This document shows positions 1-6,640 of a DNA stretch of 6,823 nucleotides, one piece after another. Both the position numbers and the translations under genes were made by a program. Every line of letters starts with the position of its first letter. Position 1 is the first letter of the stretch. Origin of the DNA: Bacteroidales bacterium (GTDB lineage: Bacteria; Bacteroidota; Bacteroidia; Bacteroidales; JAADJA01). The notes beneath the pieces were generated by a model. It was not told the DNA's origin and ran no database searches. It saw only the letters and a list, made by a program, of their open reading frames with translations. The stretch is from NCBI GenBank assembly GCA_029934735.1, contig JAOZLR010000148.1:1-6823 (forward strand), written 5' to 3'.

Positions 1-2348
1 TAGGGGCGGTAGCGGTGATCCAGTATGTTTTCGATTCCAAAGTTAACCTGCAAATATTTATTGATCTGGTAATAGCCAATGAAATTAAGTGTGTACCATG
101 ATGGAGAATATGGGCTGCCGTTGTTATCTGTGGCATACATATATGGTTTATCTCTTTCTGATAAAGCAAGGTTATTATAGCTTATCTCACCGTTATAATT
201 GACATAAAATTCAAGCCTGACATTTTTTGCTTTATATGTAACACTTGCATTTCCAAACAGCGGTGAGACATGCCGAACCGGAGAGCCCAGGTCATCTTCA
301 CCTTTCATATATGTAAGGCTTGTTTTAAAACCAAGGCTTTTAATGATATTTGCTTCAAAGCCAAAACTGCCACCATAAATCCAGGCTTTGCCGGTATTAA
401 CAAGAGCCTGAACTTTGCTCATCTCCCCATCATAAATAATCGAATCTTGTCCGTTAAGTTTGAAATCACTTCTAACCATTGCATCAATCAGGTAAGTATA
501 AAACCCCGTTATATTTAATCTCGCATTCTCTGAAAATGAAAAGGTCAATCCCAGGTCAGCATTGTAGGCGTATTCAGGGTTAAGACCAGGGTTAGGTACA
601 ATAACATTACCGGGTTCTGAATCAAAAACTTTAGAGATATCATCAATATTCGGAGCTCTGAAGCCTGAGGATAAATTTGCGGTTATATTCAACATCTGAA
701 CAGGTCGGTAAACGATTCCCAAACTTCCGTTTAATGCTCCTGTGTTCAACTCAATTTCATCATAAGGAAAGGGATAAAAAGATTTGTTATCGAACTGTGA
801 ATTCATCCACACATAGCTATACCTTGCTCCAATAAGCAGAGTTATCTTGTTGGAGATGTCTGATTTGAAATCAGCATAGGCAGAAGCACTTGAGTAATTA
901 CTTCCGCCATCAGGATAGCGTGTTGCAGTGGGCTCTATTGAGTCGGTAACAATATCAACAATGTTTGCTGTCGATTTAACCTTATTGTAAAATGCCTCTG
1001 CACCATAATAGAGTGTGTTCTTTTCTGAAAGATTTTTTGTGAGGTCGAAATTTAATGTGTAGATGTTTAAATCCTCAATTCTCTCCCTTCTTGTATCATC
1101 TCCAAACTTTCTGTCGTATCTGCTCTCCTGAACATCCTGATATCCCAGGATTATTCTCGCCTCATCATAAATACAATGGTCATTTTTTAGGTTAATTGTC
1201 AGATTTGCCATCCCCCAACTTTGTGGTCCGTAATACCACTCTGCATATTTCAATGTAGTGTCGTTTTTATATTGAATCAATCTGTCGTATCGCGGAATAT
1301 TGGAGGTAGTAGAATATTGAAGCGTTAAACCGAGGTCAACCCTTTCATTGACTTTATATCTGAATTTTTGAAGAAAATTCATCTGATTATATCCCGAGAA
1401 TTTTTGAAGATCCGGATTATCATTTTTAACCATCTTATCCTCATCTTCTTCTCTCGCAACAAAATCAAAACGTTGATATTCAGGGCGGCCAACACTTCCC
1501 ATTTTTAGGTCATCAAATTTACTATAGCTTACAGAGGTTAATGAACCCCAGTTTTTTTCAGAATAGCTAAAATCAAAATGGCCTGTTATCTCATTATTAG
1601 CAGAAGAATATCTTGCCAGAGCATTTGCACCCAGCAGGTAGCCTGTGTCCTGAGCAAGTTTAATTCTTTTTGTATGAAAGTCCATCACTCCACCAAGTGC
1701 GTCGCTACCGTACATTATAGAACCTGGCCCAAAAATCACCTCTGCCTCGTCAATAATATTGGGGTCAATCACAATAATATTCTGTAAGTTGCCACTTCTG
1801 AAAATGGCATTGTTCATTCTCACTCCATCTACAACAAGCAATATTGAATTGGCAGCAAAACCTCTTATCATAGGACTTCCACCACCAAGCTGACTTTTTT
1901 GAATGAAAACTTCATTAGATGAGCCAAGCATATCAGCCGTTGTTTGTGGATTGTAAAATTCAATTTCATTGGCACTAATAGAGACAATTTTTTTTGGGAC
2001 GTCATCTATCTCCTGCTCCCATTTGCTGGCCGAGACAACCACCTCACTGAGGTTTACCGTGCTTTCGGTTAGAGTTATGATAAAATTAAGTTCCTCAATT
2101 GTAGTATATGGTAATATCAGATACTGGAAAGACGGGTGCTGAAAAATCAGCGTGTCATTTTTATTAAAAACATTTAAGCTAGCAAATCCATCAATGTTTG
2201 TCAGAGTTGTTTTTGTGTGATCAAGGTTATAAACAGCAACATTATCTATTGGTTTACGGTTTGATTTATCAATAACCTTTAATTGCTGGGCAACAACATT
2301 ATATATCTGTGAAACTATTAGTAGAATTATCAAGATAAACTTAAGCAT
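1..2348 (-). CDS. TonB-dependent outer-membrane receptor, hemoglobin/transferrin/lactoferrin-type (C-terminus cut by window edge)
   Basis: The minus strand reads open from ATG at 2348 to the left edge: 782 full codons without a stop. An outer-membrane receptor of this family imports a ligand, probably heme or another iron source, using TonB-ExbBD energy. Residues 1-20 form a signal peptide (MLKFILIILLIVSQIYNVVA). Residues about 22-95 resemble the carboxypeptidase-regulatory-like domain common on Bacteroidota receptors. A TonB-box-like EVVVSA lies at 102-107. The plug follows to about 228 and includes MIRGFAANS, LLVVDGVRMNN, EVIFGPGS and MYGSDALGGVMDFHT. The rest is beta-barrel, with FRAP at 563-566 and NPGL at 586-589, the heme-receptor FRAP/NPNL landmarks. 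The last visible residues, ENILDHRYRP, are typical of the end of the barrel, so only some 15-25 residues should be missing. An in-frame TAG upstream (within 2368-2375) and the signal peptide support this start. An AGGAG directly abuts the ATG, too close for a normal ribosome site. The substrate is inferred. Confidence 0.93.
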   Translation of the reverse strand, partial: MLKFILIILLIVSQIYNVVAQQLKVIDKSNRKPIDNVAVYNLDHTKTTLTNIDGFASLNVFNKNDTLIFQHPSFQYLILPYTTIEELNFIITLTESTVNLSEVVVSASKWEQEIDDVPKKIVSISANEIEFYNPQTTADMLGSSNEVFIQKSQLGGGSPMIRGFAANSILLVVDGVRMNNAIFRSGNLQNIIVIDPNIIDEAEVIFGPGSIMYGSDALGGVMDFHTKRIKLAQDTGYLLGANALARYSSANNEITGHFDFSYSEKNWGSLTSVSYSKFDDLKMGSVGRPEYQRFDFVAREEDEDKMVKNDNPDLQKFSGYNQMNFLQKFRYKVNERVDLGLTLQYSTTSNIPRYDRLIQYKNDTTLKYAEWYYGPQSWGMANLTINLKNDHCIYDEARIILGYQDVQESRYDRKFGDDTRRERIEDLNIYTLNFDLTKNLSEKNTLYYGAEAFYNKVKSTANIVDIVTDSIEPTATRYPDGGSNYSSASAYADFKSDISNKITLLIGARYSYVWMNSQFDNKSFYPFPYDEIELNTGALNGSLGIVYRPVQMLNITANLSSGFRAPNIDDISKVFDSEPGNVIVPNPGLNPEYAYNADLGLTFSFSENARLNITGFYTYLIDAMVRSDFKLNGQDSIIYDGEMSKVQALVNTGKAWIYGGSFGFEANIIKSLGFKTSLTYMKGEDDLGSPVRHVSPLFGNASVTYKAKNVRLEFYVNYNGEISYNNLALSERDKPYMYATDNNGSPYSPSWYTLNFIGYYQINKYLQVNFGIENILDHRYRP

Positions 2349-2367
2349 CTCCTGTAAAATTGAGTTG

Positions 2368-2400
2368 CAAATCTAATAAAATCTTAACAGCTGTCTTAAA
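2368..2400 (-). promoter_or_regulatory. Putative Bacteroidota-type promoter for the TonB-dependent receptor
   Basis: Read on the minus strand, positions 2375-2368 give TAGATTTG, an exact match to the -7 consensus TAnnTTTG. A TTTA at 2400-2397, 21 bases upstream, resembles the -33 element TTTG. Transcription would start near 2361, leaving a leader of about a dozen bases before the ATG at 2348. No regulator operator was recognised, so control by iron or heme cannot be read from the sequence. The assignment rests on consensus match and position only. Confidence 0.5.
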
Positions 2401-2410
2401 TAATAAAGTT

Positions 2411-2418
2411 TAATTTTG
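2411..2418 (+). promoter_or_regulatory. Putative -7 promoter element for mnmH
   Basis: TAATTTTG matches TAnnTTTG exactly and lies 35 bases upstream of the mnmH ATG. A start near 2425 would give a leader of about 30 bases that is almost purely A/T, as is common in Bacteroidota. There is no good TTTG -33 element at the expected spacing (about 2384-2393), so this is weaker than the opposing promoter. It is 35 bases from the receptor's -7 element, so polymerases binding the two sites would overlap. Confidence 0.4.
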
Positions 2419-2453
2419 TAATGTTTTATAAACATAATTATAAATAGATAAAT

Positions 2454-3500
2454 ATGAAGGAGCAACTCGCTGCTGAAGCCTTTTTGAAGTTAACAGAAAC
2501 GATCCCGCTGGTTGATGTGAGAACGCCGGCTGAATTTGATCAGGGACATATTCCGGGAGCCTTTAATATTCCCTTGTTTTCAAATGATGAAAGGGTTGTG
2601 GTGGGAACTTTGTATAAAAAATCAGGAAAAGAAGCTGCAATGTTGAAGGGTCTGGATATAGTCGGACCCCAGATGTCATCTTATGTCAAGAGTGTGAAAC
2701 GGATAGCTCCAAAAGGTAAAGTTCTGGTTCATTGCTGGCGTGGTGGGATGCGTAGTGCAAGTATGGCCTGGTTGTTCCATACTGCCGGGCTTGAAGCAAC
2801 TACATTAATTGGAGGTTACAAGGCATACAGAGGCTATATACGTGAGCAACTTGGCAAGGAAGTAAATCTTGTAGTTCTTGGTGGAAAAACAGGAAGTGGA
2901 AAGTCAGAAGTTCTTAGAGTGCTCGCTGAGTCAGGATGTCAGATGCTTGATCTGGAAGCTATTGCTCATCATAAAGGCTCTGCTTTCGGACATATCGGAC
3001 AAGAGGAGCAGCCGACAACAGAGCAGTTTGAAAATAATCTGTATGAAGTCTGGAAGAGTTTTGATCTAAGAAAAACAGTATGGTTGGAAGACGAAAGCAG
3101 ATCTATTGGGAGAGTGAGTATTCCGGAGCCATTGTTTAATAGAATGCGTGTCAGTCCTGTGATTTTTATTGACTTAAGTATTGAGGAAAGAGCAAAAAGG
3201 CTGGTGAAAGAGTATGCAGAGTTTGAACCTGAGAGTCTCGAAAGTGCTGTTTTGCGGATAAGTAAAAGACTTGGTGGTCAAAATGTAAAAGATGCACTTC
3301 AGGCTATCAAAATGAAAGACTTTTCCAAAGCCGCATCAATAACACTCCTGTATTATGATAAAGCATACCTGAATGGATTGGAAAAACGCAGTAGTGAATT
3401 TGTTTTTAAATTGCCATTAGAGGAAGATAATCCTGAGAAAAACGCACTGTTGGTGAAAGAGTTTTATGCAGCTTCATTTCTTAATGTTGAAAAAAAATGA
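2454..3500 (+). CDS. mnmH: tRNA 2-selenouridine synthase (MnmH/SelU)
   Basis: This 348-residue cytoplasmic enzyme replaces sulfur with selenium in 2-thiouridine at wobble position 34 of tRNAs for Lys, Glu and Gln. In known members it works through a geranylated intermediate with selenophosphate from SelD. The N-terminal rhodanese domain (about 1-130) has PLVDVRTPAEFDQGHIPGA near 18-36 and the active-site loop HCWRGGMRS at 93-101. Cys94 corresponds to the catalytic Cys97 of E. coli MnmH. The C-terminal half is a P-loop domain with Walker A GGKTGSGKS at 143-151, followed by HHKGSAFG at 172-179 and the family signature LEDESRSIG at 211-219. The length is close to the roughly 364 residues of the E. 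coli enzyme, and nothing appears broken. An in-frame TAG at 2445-2447 rules out an earlier start. No Shine-Dalgarno is visible. It is divergent from the receptor gene. No selD is in the window. Confidence 0.96.
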   Translation: MKEQLAAEAFLKLTETIPLVDVRTPAEFDQGHIPGAFNIPLFSNDERVVVGTLYKKSGKEAAMLKGLDIVGPQMSSYVKSVKRIAPKGKVLVHCWRGGMRSASMAWLFHTAGLEATTLIGGYKAYRGYIREQLGKEVNLVVLGGKTGSGKSEVLRVLAESGCQMLDLEAIAHHKGSAFGHIGQEEQPTTEQFENNLYEVWKSFDLRKTVWLEDESRSIGRVSIPEPLFNRMRVSPVIFIDLSIEERAKRLVKEYAEFEPESLESAVLRISKRLGGQNVKDALQAIKMKDFSKAASITLLYYDKAYLNGLEKRSSEFVFKLPLEEDNPEKNALLVKEFYAASFLNVEKK

Positions 3501-3509
3501 AGTGAGACC

Positions 3510-3541
3510 TTGTGATTTCTGATTTTTTTTTACTAATTTAG
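3510..3541 (+). promoter_or_regulatory. Possible promoter for the small membrane protein gene
   Basis: TTG at 3510-3512 is followed after 21 bases by TAATTTAG at 3534-3541, one mismatch from TAnnTTTG. This fits the Bacteroidota -33/-7 layout, with a predicted start near 3548 and a leader of under 20 bases before the ATG at 3566. It overlaps the inverted repeat at 3519-3560. The region is very A/T-rich, so a chance match is quite possible. Confidence 0.3.
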
Positions 3542-3560
3542 CAACGAATCAAAAAATCAG
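3519..3560. repeat. Perfect 10-bp inverted repeat between mnmH and the small membrane protein gene
   Basis: CTGATTTTTT at 3519-3528 is the exact reverse complement of AAAAAATCAG at 3551-3560, separated by 22 bases. It starts 19 bases after the mnmH stop and ends 5 bases before the next ATG. It is not a standard intrinsic terminator: the stem is mostly A/T pairs and no T-run follows the right arm. It could be an operator, a weak 3'-end hairpin for mnmH, or chance in an A/T-rich gap. Confidence 0.45.
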
Positions 3561-3565
3561 TCATC

Positions 3566-4000
3566 ATGGATAATCTTTCTGCATCAACAATTGTTATGGT
3601 TCTTTTTGGAGTATTAATTACTGTTTTTATTTTAGTAGTAGTTTTTTATAAGCCACCAAGACAGCTAAAAGTTAATAGTAATTTTAAATCTGGGAGTGGT
3701 GATAATAGCTCACTGCTCGAAGTGGAAATTGTAAATGTTGGTAAAACCAGGGAGAAAATTATGCCTCCATATTTAAAATTTTCTTCAGGTTTTAGTACAA
3801 AGAAATACCAGGTTGGAAAAGAATCTGTTAACTGTAAGTATCCCAGAGTAATAAAGCCCGGTGAAAGGATGGTTTGTGAGATTGATTTAAGCCAATATAA
3901 GAAATCATTGGAAAAGGATGACTTTAATGCGACACACCTGATGGTGGTTATTGATGATATGGTTGGAATGGAATTTAATTCAGAGTCACTTGAAGTATAG
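3566..4000 (+). CDS. Small single-pass membrane protein of unknown function
   Basis: I do not recognise this 144-residue protein. Residues 7-27 are a strongly hydrophobic segment (IVMVLFGVLITVFILVVVF) with no obvious cleavage site, so it is probably an uncleaved membrane anchor. It is followed by a basic stretch (YKPPRQLK, 28-35). By the positive-inside rule this favours a cytoplasmic C-terminus, although a secreted-side domain cannot be excluded. Residues about 48-144 alternate hydrophobic and polar positions (LLEVEIVNVGK, YLKF, RMVCEIDLS, HLMVVIDDMVGMEF), suggesting a small beta-sandwich. Two cysteines, Cys90 and Cys104, could form a disulfide only if this domain lies outside the cytoplasm. 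No catalytic motif is visible. It sits 65 bp after mnmH and 93 bp before the helicase gene in the same direction, and no functional link is evident. Regular codon structure and placement support it being a real gene. Confidence 0.8.
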   Translation: MDNLSASTIVMVLFGVLITVFILVVVFYKPPRQLKVNSNFKSGSGDNSSLLEVEIVNVGKTREKIMPPYLKFSSGFSTKKYQVGKESVNCKYPRVIKPGERMVCEIDLSQYKKSLEKDDFNATHLMVVIDDMVGMEFNSESLEV

Positions 4001-4065
4001 TATTAAATGTGGAAAACTTTTTTTAACCTTCTCTCCACGACAGTAATCTCCTGATGAATATTAAG

Positions 4066-4073
4066 TAGTTTTG
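4066..4073 (+). promoter_or_regulatory. Putative -7 promoter element for the UvrD/PcrA helicase
   Basis: TAGTTTTG is an exact TAnnTTTG match 20 bases upstream of the helicase ATG, predicting a start near 4080 and a leader of roughly 14 bases. No clear TTTG is present 17-23 bases upstream (about 4039-4048), so support comes from the -7 element and position only. If real, the helicase is transcribed independently of the two genes before it. Confidence 0.4.
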
Positions 4074-4093
4074 CCATTCAATTTTTATTAATA

Positions 4094-6424
4094 ATGGCGA
4101 GAGATTTTTTAGATGATTTAAACAAAGTGCAACGGCAGGCTGTGGAAGCTGTTGAAGGACCTGTAATGATAATTGCAGGTGCCGGTTCGGGGAAAACACG
4201 GGTTCTTACTTACAGAGTTGCCAACCTGCTCAGGCTTGGTGTTGACCCATTCAATATTCTGGCACTTACTTTTACAAATAAGGCTGCACGTGAGATGAAA
4301 GAAAGGATTACCAGAATTGTTGGTAATACAGATGCAAGGAATGTCTGGATGGGAACCTTTCACTCTATTTTTGCACGTATCCTGCGTTTTGAAGGTGAGA
4401 GGCTTGGCTATCCCTCCAATTTTTCAATTTATGATACTACTGACTCAAAAAGAGTTATAAAATCCATTGTTAAGGATATGGATCTTGATGATAAGATATA
4501 TTCGCAAAATTTTGTGATGAACCGAATATCTTCTGCCAAGACTAACCTGTTAACTGCCGAAGAGTACAATGCTGATTTTGAATTGGAGACGCGTGATAAG
4601 ATGGCAGGCAAACCAATGCTTGGTAAAATCTATCAGACATATAAAAACAGATGCTTCAAAGCAGCTGCAATGGATTTTGACGATCTTTTACTTTATACCT
4701 ACATCCTGTTTAGAGATTTTCCTGATGTACTGGTGAAATATCAGCATAAGTTTAAATATATTCTTGTTGATGAGTATCAGGATACAAATCAGGCTCAATA
4801 TATGATATTAAAGCAGCTTGCTGCCAATAATGAAAATATTTGCGTTGTGGGTGATGATGCCCAAAGTATTTATGCTTTTCGTGGAGCTAATATTCAGAAT
4901 ATTCTTAATTTTAAACGTGATTATTCTGATGCAAGAGAATTCAGACTGGAACAGAATTATCGGTCAACAAAAACCATAGTTAATGCTTCTAACAGTATTA
5001 TTGTCAACAATAAGGAGCAGTTATTTAAAAATGTATGGACTGATAATGAAGAGGGAAACCTTATTCAATTAATGAAAGCCTCAACGGATAATGAAGAAGG
5101 AGCAATGGTAGCCAATTCAATCTTTGAAACAAAGATGAATAATCAGGAGAAAAACAGCGCTTTTGCCGTTTTGTACCGTACCAATGCCCAGTCACGTTCG
5201 CTTGAAGAGGCTTTCAGAAAATTAAATATTCCATACAGGATTTATGGTGGACTATCCTTTTACAATAGAAAAGAAATTAAGGATTTGCTTTCTTATTTCA
5301 GGCTTGCTGTTAATAACAAGGATGAAGAGGCTCTGAATCGTGTGATTAACTATCCTGCAAGAGGAATCGGGAAGACAACAATGGAAAAAGTAATCGTTGC
5401 TGCCGATCAGGCCGGTGTTACAAAATGGGATCTGATTGAGAATCTTCAGCAATACAACCTGAATATCAATGCAGGTACTTTTTCAAGGATTGACACATTT
5501 GTAACGATGATTAAAAGCTTTACAGCCCAGGTTAAGACAAAGAGTGCTTTTGACCTTGCGAGTCATATTGCAAAATCATCAGGGATATTAAAAGACCTTT
5601 TTGAGGATAAAACACCTGAAGGAATAAGCCGCTATGGAAATATTGAAGAGCTGCTCAATGCAATCAAAGATTTTACAGAAAAAGGTACTGAGTTAGTCCC
5701 CGGACAGCAAATTAGTGATGAGGACAGCGAGCAGGAAAAGAATTCGATCAGGACACTTGATCAGTTTATGCAGGATGTGGCACTGATTACAGATGCAGAC
5801 ACTCAGGATGAGGATAATGATAAAGTAACCCTTATGACCATTCATGCTGCCAAGGGGCTTGAGTTTCCTTATATTTACATAGTCGGGCTTGAAGAAAACC
5901 TGTTTCCGTCGCCGCAATCACTGGGCTCCAGGTCAGACCTTGAAGAGGAGCGTAGGCTTTTTTATGTGGCAATAACCAGGGCTGAGAAAAAGCTTACAAT
6001 TTCTTTTGCAGAGAGCAGATATCGGTGGGGTGAACTTAATTTTTGTGAACCAAGCCGGTTTATTGAGGAGATTGATGATAAATATATTGAACTTCCGCGT
6101 AGAATGGCTCCACAACCGACAGTCCGAAAAAAACAGTCGGACAAAAAGCCTGCTTACAGCCCGCCACTACAATATGGAAACAAAAAGCTGAAAAAGATGG
6201 ACCAGGCACAGTATTCCGAGCCTTCCGGAGGTTTTACAGATAGTGATTATCAGACGGTTCAAAAAATACAACCCGGAGTCCAGGTCGAACATCAACGTTT
6301 TGGCTATGGTAAAGTTTTGAGTGTCGAAGGAACAGGAGCAAGTAAAAAGGCTGCCATCTTCTTTCATAAGATTGGACAAAAACAATTGCTTCTAAAATTC
6401 GCAAAACTTAAGGTGTTGGAATAG
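4094..6424 (+). CDS. pcrA: ATP-dependent 3'-5' DNA helicase, UvrD/PcrA type (superfamily 1A)
   Basis: This 776-residue cytoplasmic helicase is a full-length member of the UvrD/PcrA/Rep group. These enzymes unwind DNA in nucleotide-excision and mismatch repair and strip proteins from DNA. Motifs run in order: Q motif LNKVQRQAV (9-17), Walker A AGAGSGKT (28-35), Ia TFTNKAAREM (59-68), Ib GTFHS (87-91), Walker B VDEYQD (225-230), III VVGDDAQSIYAFRGA (251-265), IV RLEQNYRS (284-291), V VTLMTIHAAKGLEFP (578-592) and VI EEERRLFYVAITRA (617-630). A polar linker (about 671-724) leads to a C-terminal Tudor-like domain (PGVQVEHQRFGYGKVLSVEG, 727-746), which in PcrA/UvrD contacts RNA polymerase. There is no RecB-type nuclease domain. 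The chosen ATG gives the usual N-terminus directly before the Q motif, and no Shine-Dalgarno is visible. UvrD and PcrA are names for the same functional type, so the symbol is a convention. Confidence 0.96.
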   Translation: MARDFLDDLNKVQRQAVEAVEGPVMIIAGAGSGKTRVLTYRVANLLRLGVDPFNILALTFTNKAAREMKERITRIVGNTDARNVWMGTFHSIFARILRFEGERLGYPSNFSIYDTTDSKRVIKSIVKDMDLDDKIYSQNFVMNRISSAKTNLLTAEEYNADFELETRDKMAGKPMLGKIYQTYKNRCFKAAAMDFDDLLLYTYILFRDFPDVLVKYQHKFKYILVDEYQDTNQAQYMILKQLAANNENICVVGDDAQSIYAFRGANIQNILNFKRDYSDAREFRLEQNYRSTKTIVNASNSIIVNNKEQLFKNVWTDNEEGNLIQLMKASTDNEEGAMVANSIFETKMNNQEKNSAFAVLYRTNAQSRSLEEAFRKLNIPYRIYGGLSFYNRKEIKDLLSYFRLAVNNKDEEALNRVINYPARGIGKTTMEKVIVAADQAGVTKWDLIENLQQYNLNINAGTFSRIDTFVTMIKSFTAQVKTKSAFDLASHIAKSSGILKDLFEDKTPEGISRYGNIEELLNAIKDFTEKGTELVPGQQISDEDSEQEKNSIRTLDQFMQDVALITDADTQDEDNDKVTLMTIHAAKGLEFPYIYIVGLEENLFPSPQSLGSRSDLEEERRLFYVAITRAEKKLTISFAESRYRWGELNFCEPSRFIEEIDDKYIELPRRMAPQPTVRKKQSDKKPAYSPPLQYGNKKLKKMDQAQYSEPSGGFTDSDYQTVQKIQPGVQVEHQRFGYGKVLSVEGTGASKKAAIFFHKIGQKQLLLKFAKLKVLE

Positions 6425-6474
6425 TTATCCGTTATCATAAATCTTTTACGAAAGTGGATACCAAAATCGGATAA
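6425..6474. repeat. Short inverted repeat after the helicase stop codon
   Basis: TTATCCG at 6425-6431 is the exact reverse complement of CGGATAA at 6468-6474, with 36 bases between. It begins directly after the helicase TAG. The long loop and absence of a T-run argue against an efficient intrinsic terminator. A 7-bp match over this distance may be chance. Confidence 0.2.
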
Positions 6475-6640
6475 TTTGATGTTTCCAAATACCTAATTCT
6501 CTACTAATCATAGCTTTTAATTGGTCTTTCTTTTTGGTATGATTATTAGTAATACCAAGCAATTCCAAATGAGTTGTCAAATTATTTCTAATAGTTGATG
6601 TATGAAGAAAGTAATATTTACATTTATTTTTATTGTGTTT
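6446..6640 (-). other. Unexplained minus-strand open frame, possible gene remnant
   Basis: On the minus strand the stretch from 6640 to a TAA at 6448-6446 has no stop for 64 codons. Its second half reads like plausible protein: ITNNHTKKKDQLKAM near the middle and ELGIWKHQIIRFWYPLS at the end. The only in-frame ATG, at 6511, would give just 21 residues, and the upstream part overlaps the start of the plus-strand gene at 6602. I see no promoter or start for it. It may be the tail of a decayed gene or mobile element, or chance in A/T-rich DNA. I recognise no family. Confidence 0.15.
6534..6558. repeat. Short hairpin-forming inverted repeat upstream of the last gene
   Basis: TTGGTAT at 6534-6540 pairs with ATACCAA at 6552-6558 across an 11-base loop, and a G-U pair could extend the stem by one. 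A second copy of ATACCAA at 6458-6464 could pair with the same left arm, so two alternative pairings exist. No T-run follows on either strand, so it does not look like a terminator. A role in the leader of the gene at 6602 is possible but unproven. Confidence 0.35.

Noticed and set aside
270..518. Plus-strand open frame of 82 codons inside the receptor gene
   Set aside because: It lies antisense to the beta-barrel coding sequence, which reads through without stops and matches a known family. The plus-strand translation resembles nothing and has no start signals.
1578..1787. Plus-strand open frame of 69 codons inside the receptor gene
   Set aside because: It is antisense to the conserved plug region (RGFAANS to GPGS to DALGGVMDF), so it is a shadow of the real frame.
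2349..2353. AGGAG directly before the receptor ATG as a Shine-Dalgarno site
   Set aside because: There is no spacing between it and the ATG, no suitable later start codon at 5-9 bases, and the ATG is needed for the signal peptide. Bacteroidota genes commonly lack such sites.
2878..3069. Second plus-strand frame within mnmH
   Set aside because: It overlaps the Walker A region in a different frame. The mnmH frame carries all the conserved motifs, and nothing suggests a nested gene.
4009..4038. GTGGA / TCCAC pair with an internal T-run as a terminator after the small membrane protein gene
   Set aside because: Only five base pairs match, the T-run is in the loop rather than after the stem, and the inner positions do not pair.
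6006..6191. Alternative plus- and minus-strand frames over the helicase C-terminal linker
   Set aside because: The helicase frame is continuous through the linker into a recognisable Tudor-like domain. The others are chance frames in a low-constraint region.
4094..6424. Helicase as part of a UvrD-like defence system
   Set aside because: It has the full housekeeping UvrD/PcrA architecture including the C-terminal Tudor-like domain. No partner nuclease or ATPase typical of defence loci is adjacent.
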